A stretch of DNA of 24,322 bases, taken from the IMG/VR virus record IMGVR_UViG_3300044766_000040, positions 1 to 24,322 of that record. The stretch is one strand, 5' to 3'. Source of the DNA: a virus. Positions within the stretch are counted from its first letter, which is position 1, and every line of letters starts with the position of its first letter. Below, in pieces: positions 21,459-24,322 of the stretch. The translations under genes and the position numbers were made by a program. The notes under the pieces were generated by a model. It was not told where the DNA came from. It saw nothing but the letters and a program-made list of their open reading frames with translations, and did no database searches.

Positions 21459-22897
21459 ACGCCCGGCATCCTTCCCCGGCCGAAGCCGCCCCCCATCCGT
21501 GCCACCGCGAGGTCGAGATCCTCGGAGCGGTGGGAGTCCACGACGCCGAGCCCGCTCCGGCCGGCGCTCGATCCCTTGCGCAGCATCTCGGCGAGCGCGA
21601 GCGCGTTCACGCAGTCATCGTTCATGCCCTCGGGGGCCGAGTAGCAGACCATCGTCTCCCGATAGATGAACTCGAAGGACTCCAGCTCCAGAACGAGTGC
21701 CGCGCAAACGTCCGGATCATACCGGACGGACCGGGCTTGGAGCGAGGCGGCGAGGTTCTCCATGAGCTGCTGCTTGGACTTGTTCGTGTAGACGTAGCCT
21801 TCAAAGTTAGAGCCTCCCCGGTTGTGCAGTTCATCGAGCGTCTGATCGCCGCCGCCCGTCGAGTCCACGAGGCCCCGCGCGCCGGCCGTGATTGAAATGA
21901 TGAGGTCCCACGTCACGGGCCACGGCTTCTTCTGCCAGCGCTCAAAGCCGGACACGTGCCCGTCCTCGTCGAGGCCAACGCCCACGGTGTAGTCAACGTG
22001 CTTCGCCAAGTCCCAGCCCCACGCCACGGCGGGCTTCCGGGAGAGACCGCCGGAGAGCTTGCAGGCCTCGATCGCGGTGAACCCGAATGGGTTGTTGTCG
22101 TCCCCCGTGTCCTCGACATCATAGAGCTCCTTGAAGACGCGCTCGGGCAGGACGCGCTGCGCCGCCTCGTACTCCTCCTGATCGTAGAGGCCGGCGGCGA
22201 TCGCCTGCTTGGCGGTGATCTTGTGGTAGGCCATCCCGGCCGCCATCCGCTCCTCCCGCGTCCGGAGCTTCTCGGCCTCGCGGGCGAGCTTGTATGCCCA
22301 GTTGTGACGGCCCTTGCGGTTGCCGATGATGCGGACGGGGCCGCGCGTGTGCGTGAGGGTCGAGCGGATCGCCCACCACGCGCTCGACTTCATGCGGGTC
22401 GCTTCGTCGCAGACGGCCGCGTAGACATCGTCACCGTAAAGTGAGTCGGGCCGGTCCGCGCCCTTGAACGTGATCGTGGTGTCGGTGTCGAGGAGCGTGA
22501 TCGAGAGCCGGGACTCATTCGAGTGGAACGCCTCGCGGGGCAGCCCGCGCTTCAGGCGCTCGTACGCGATCCGCGCCGTGCCGCCCACGGGGGCGATCCA
22601 CCAGTACTGGTACCCGGGCCGCCCGAGGTAGGCGTGCTCGGTGAGCCACTGGAGGCAGCCCGAGGTCTTGCCGCTCTTGGTGGCGGCCTCGATGACCGAG
22701 ATCCGGGCGGCCTCGTAGATCGCCGCCTCCTGCTCGGGATAGAGGGCGGCGCGCTGAATCTCGATCCGGCGCGGGGCGGGCGGGGCCTTGGTGGCGGTCT
22801 GGACGAAGCCGGCGGCGGCCGGCGGCGCGGCCGAGCCCGCCTGATCATCGGCGGCGGTGGGGGCTTCGGCGATCGCGTCGGGAGGGGCCTCTATCAT
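21455..22897 (-). CDS. Terminase large subunit (packaging ATPase/nuclease)
   Basis: A 480-residue motor protein that drives ATP-dependent packaging into the prohead and cuts the concatemer. The ATPase half shows a Walker A-type loop at 71-80 (AATKSGKTSG) and a Walker B strand at 158-166 (VYAAVCDEA). The nuclease half shows the acidic residues expected of the RNase H-like fold: D296 and D302 in WGWDLAKHVDYT, D345 in GLVDSTGGGD, and D427/D428 in GMNDDCVNALAL. The first 45 or so residues are Ala/Pro-rich and look disordered. The ATG at 22897 was chosen because it forms an ATGA overlap with the upstream stop; a longer frame starting at 23032 begins with non-coding-looking sequence. The length is normal for the family. 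It is followed by a coupled membrane protein and the portal. Confidence 0.93.
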   Translation of the reverse strand: MIEAPPDAIAEAPTAADDQAGSAAPPAAAGFVQTATKAPPAPRRIEIQRAALYPEQEAAIYEAARISVIEAATKSGKTSGCLQWLTEHAYLGRPGYQYWWIAPVGGTARIAYERLKRGLPREAFHSNESRLSITLLDTDTTITFKGADRPDSLYGDDVYAAVCDEATRMKSSAWWAIRSTLTHTRGPVRIIGNRKGRHNWAYKLAREAEKLRTREERMAAGMAYHKITAKQAIAAGLYDQEEYEAAQRVLPERVFKELYDVEDTGDDNNPFGFTAIEACKLSGGLSRKPAVAWGWDLAKHVDYTVGVGLDEDGHVSGFERWQKKPWPVTWDLIISITAGARGLVDSTGGGDQTLDELHNRGGSNFEGYVYTNKSKQQLMENLAASLQARSVRYDPDVCAALVLELESFEFIYRETMVCYSAPEGMNDDCVNALALAEMLRKGSSAGRSGLGVVDSHRSEDLDLAVARMGGGFGRGRMPGV

Positions 22898-23208
22898 GCA
22901 AAAGTTTTCCCGCCCGCAGATCCATCGAGCGCGGCTCCGAGTTGCGTGGCCGGCAGCGCGCGCATATGGTTTGGGGCAGGGTCGCCTGTGCTGGAATGCC
23001 CCGCGCGCGAAGTAGCCGTGCGGTTGCCCCAATCAGTTGCGGCATGAGCCGGCTGAGGAGAGGGGCGGGAAAATGGATTGGGTGGGAGCTCGCGATGGAA
23101 GCCGCGCGCGTCCTCCCAGCCTTCAGGCGCGAAGGCCCATTGGTTGATGGCCCAAGCGATCCAGAGCGCGCACGCCCACGCGAGGAGGCTAGTTAGAGCT
23201 GGCGTCAT
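22894..23208 (-). CDS. Small membrane protein between the terminase genes
   Basis: A 104-residue protein of unknown function. Residues 4-21 (LTSLLAWACALWIAWAIN) form a strong hydrophobic segment, either an uncleaved membrane anchor or a signal sequence. The rest is polar and rich in Pro, Ser, Thr and Ala, with no motif I recognise. The case for a real gene is positional: its ATG lies inside the end of the small terminase gene, and its TGA overlaps the ATG of the large terminase as ATGA. This is the coupling pattern used through the whole module. No clear ribosome site precedes it, so it is probably translated by coupling. The alternative is that it is only a coupling spacer, or an open frame created by GC-rich sequence. 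Confidence 0.5.
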   Translation of the reverse strand: MTPALTSLLAWACALWIAWAINQWAFAPEGWEDARGFHRELPPNPFSRPSPQPAHAATDWGNRTATSRAGHSSTGDPAPNHMRALPATQLGAALDGSAGGKTFA

Positions 23209-23890
23209 GGGAGACGGGGGCGCGGGAGCCGTTGCCGTTGGAGGATCCGTTACCGTTCGCTCCGGCCGACGGCACGACCATCGGGGCGAGCGGCTGGATG
23301 ATGGTGAGCTTGATGACGCGTGGGGCGTCCGGATCCGCCCGGCCCGGTCCATCGTCGCGCTGGACGGCGACGAGCTGCTCGCGCTGGCCGAGGAGCTGCT
23401 TGCCGAGCCAGATCAACATCGTGAAGTTGCCCCGCATCGCCATCTGGATCTGCTTGCGGCGGACGGCCTGCTTGAGGGACGAGAGCCCCCGGTGGTATGC
23501 GAGCGCAAAGGGCGTCTGCGAGCCCGTCGCCGGGTCGGTCTCCATCTGCCGCCGCACGTCCACGAGGTTCGCCCCGAGGATGTACGCCATCTCCTCGTTG
23601 CTCATCCCGACGCACCCGAAGCGCCTAATCAACTCCGACGAAACCCGCACGAAAGGCGATCGCGTCGCCTTCTTCGTCGCCGGGTTGCTCCGGAGCGCGA
23701 CCTTGGGCGCTACGACGGGGGCGGCCTCGATGTCCAGAGCCTGCCCGGGAGCGCCCGACCGCGCGAGCTCCTCCGCGAGGGACCGCGCCTCCGGGCTCAT
23801 GCTCTCATAGTCCGCCGGCTCGATCGAGAGCCCCGGGTTGGTGGGCTCGGGAGTCTTGGGCGCGCGGGCGATCTCGGCGGAGGCAGTCAT
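23189..23890 (-). CDS. Terminase small subunit (putative)
   Basis: A 233-residue protein, probably the DNA-recognition subunit that brings phage DNA to the large terminase and the portal. A helix-turn-helix-like segment around residues 82-115 contains GMSNEEMAYILGANLVDV. It is followed by a helical stretch ending in GNFTMLIWLGKQLLGQRE, a pattern typical of small terminases. The first 75 residues are Ala/Pro/Glu-rich and the tail is a low-complexity Asn/Gly/Ser run. I chose the ATG at 23890 because GGGAG precedes it by five bases and because an upstream extension would be Pro/Ser-rich junk. It is the first gene of the module and overlaps the next gene by 20 bases. The subfamily is not certain. 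Confidence 0.72.
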   Translation of the reverse strand: MTASAEIARAPKTPEPTNPGLSIEPADYESMSPEARSLAEELARSGAPGQALDIEAAPVVAPKVALRSNPATKKATRSPFVRVSSELIRRFGCVGMSNEEMAYILGANLVDVRRQMETDPATGSQTPFALAYHRGLSSLKQAVRRKQIQMAMRGNFTMLIWLGKQLLGQREQLVAVQRDDGPGRADPDAPRVIKLTIIQPLAPMVVPSAGANGNGSSNGNGSRAPVSHDASSN

Positions 23891-24322
23891 CGAAGCTCCC
23901 ACCGAAACGCCGGGACGCGCCGGAAGGCAAGCCTGCATTTGCTCGCGCGGTCCACTTACTCGCGCTGCGAATCGCGTTGAGCAGGGGTCGGGGCAGGAGT
24001 GAGAACGGGGGTCACCGGGGAACAAGCTGGGAGGTGAGGAAATAAATCGGTCGAGTGAGGGAGACGAATAAGCTTGACCCAGAATTTTCGGATGGGCAAT
24101 TAATAGCCTGCTCACCTCAGGGAAGCCCGGCAGACCCCGAGGTCATGGGCTGGGGGGACAGGACAGAGCCGAGCGATCTGATCGGCGGGGCCGCACCTCC
24201 CTACAGGTCACCTCTCGTGGTGTTCGTGCTCCCGGGCATGGGGTCGCACTCACCCCGAGAGGGCCTTGCGGGAGGCGCTGAGAGAGGAAGTCGGGGGGGT
24301 AGGATCCGCGCGCGAGGGTGGG
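23891..24322. other. Non-coding leader upstream of the terminase genes
   Basis: This 432-base stretch holds no convincing gene. One minus-strand frame stays open from the window edge for about 80 codons, but its product is Pro/Arg/Ser-rich and looks non-coding. The part from about 24036 to 24110 is clearly more AT-rich than its surroundings and is flanked by a perfect 8-base inverted repeat (24031-24038 and 24111-24118). A short near-perfect palindrome, CGATC-T-GATCG, lies at 24174-24184. In many phages the region just upstream of the small terminase gene carries the packaging start site (cos or pac) and a late promoter, so that is the natural guess. I could not find a convincing -35/-10 pair on the minus strand. 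Confidence 0.5.
24031..24118. repeat. 8-base inverted repeat flanking an AT-rich island
   Basis: GAGGTGAG at 24031-24038 is matched by its exact reverse complement CTCACCTC at 24111-24118, with 72 bases between. The enclosed segment contains AATAAAT, AATAAGCTT, GAATTTTC and CAATTAATAG and is the most AT-rich sequence of the right-hand end. A role as operator pair, promoter region or packaging-protein site is inference; an 8-base match over this distance could also be chance. Confidence 0.35.

Noticed and set aside
24073-24106. Plus-strand promoter-like TTGACC near AATTAATAG
   Set aside because: Spacing and -10 match are poor and no plus-strand gene follows before the edge.
23891-24115. N-terminal extension of the small terminase
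   Set aside because: Would be Ser/Pro-rich and lies in the AT-rich leader; the internal ATG at 23890 has a GGGAG site at proper spacing.
1-24322. tRNA, rRNA, CRISPR array, insertion sequence or integrase
   Set aside because: No cloverleaf-like segment, regular repeat-spacer pattern, transposase or recombinase motif was seen on either strand by eye.

Overview
This window looks like the packaging, head and tail-structure region of a tailed double-stranded DNA phage or prophage. The DNA is GC-rich and every convincing gene lies on the minus strand, so genes are described in transcription order, from the high-coordinate end to the low. Several head proteins follow the Mu pattern: a gp29/DUF935-type portal, an I-type protease/scaffold, a gp36-type adaptor, an F/SPP1-gp7-type minor head protein and a G-type virion morphogenesis protein. 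The host is not proven. A secreted protein with an Ig-like domain of a kind very common in Verrucomicrobia, together with A-rich leaders that mostly lack a Shine-Dalgarno site, points towards a GC-rich Verrucomicrobia-like host. I saw no integrase, replication gene, repressor, transposase, endolysin, tRNA, rRNA or CRISPR array.

Layout. 24322-23891 is a non-coding leader with an AT-rich island. 23890-19315 is the packaging module: small terminase, a small membrane protein, large terminase, a second small membrane protein and the portal. 19308-13866 is the head module: a large His/Ala-rich repeat protein carrying two GHxFHGNQ motifs, the protease/scaffold, a probable decoration protein, the major capsid protein and the gp36-like adaptor. 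13859-9945 is a four-gene glycan cassette (GT-B-like glycosyltransferase, SAM methyltransferase, small GT-A-like enzyme, two-domain glycosyltransferase). 9948-6450 holds the F-like and G-like proteins, a putative tail terminator and a putative tail tube. 6442-3081 holds two paralogous tail-type proteins and a large fibre-like protein with an N-terminal membrane anchor. 3068-247 is a run of six small proteins with signal peptides, lipoboxes or membrane segments, including a holin-like candidate, an Ig-domain protein and two lipoproteins. A last gene is cut by the left edge.

How it fits together. Twelve adjacent gene pairs overlap by the 4-base ATGA/GTGA type, so much of the region is probably translated as coupled polycistronic RNA. 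The glycan cassette is joined in this way to the minor head protein gene, which argues that it belongs to the structural programme. It could glycosylate virion proteins or alter host surface sugars; the sequence alone cannot decide. The stretch after the fibre gene is dedicated to exported proteins and is the least understood part. No tape-measure gene was recognised, so it is either outside the window or the tail is unusual.
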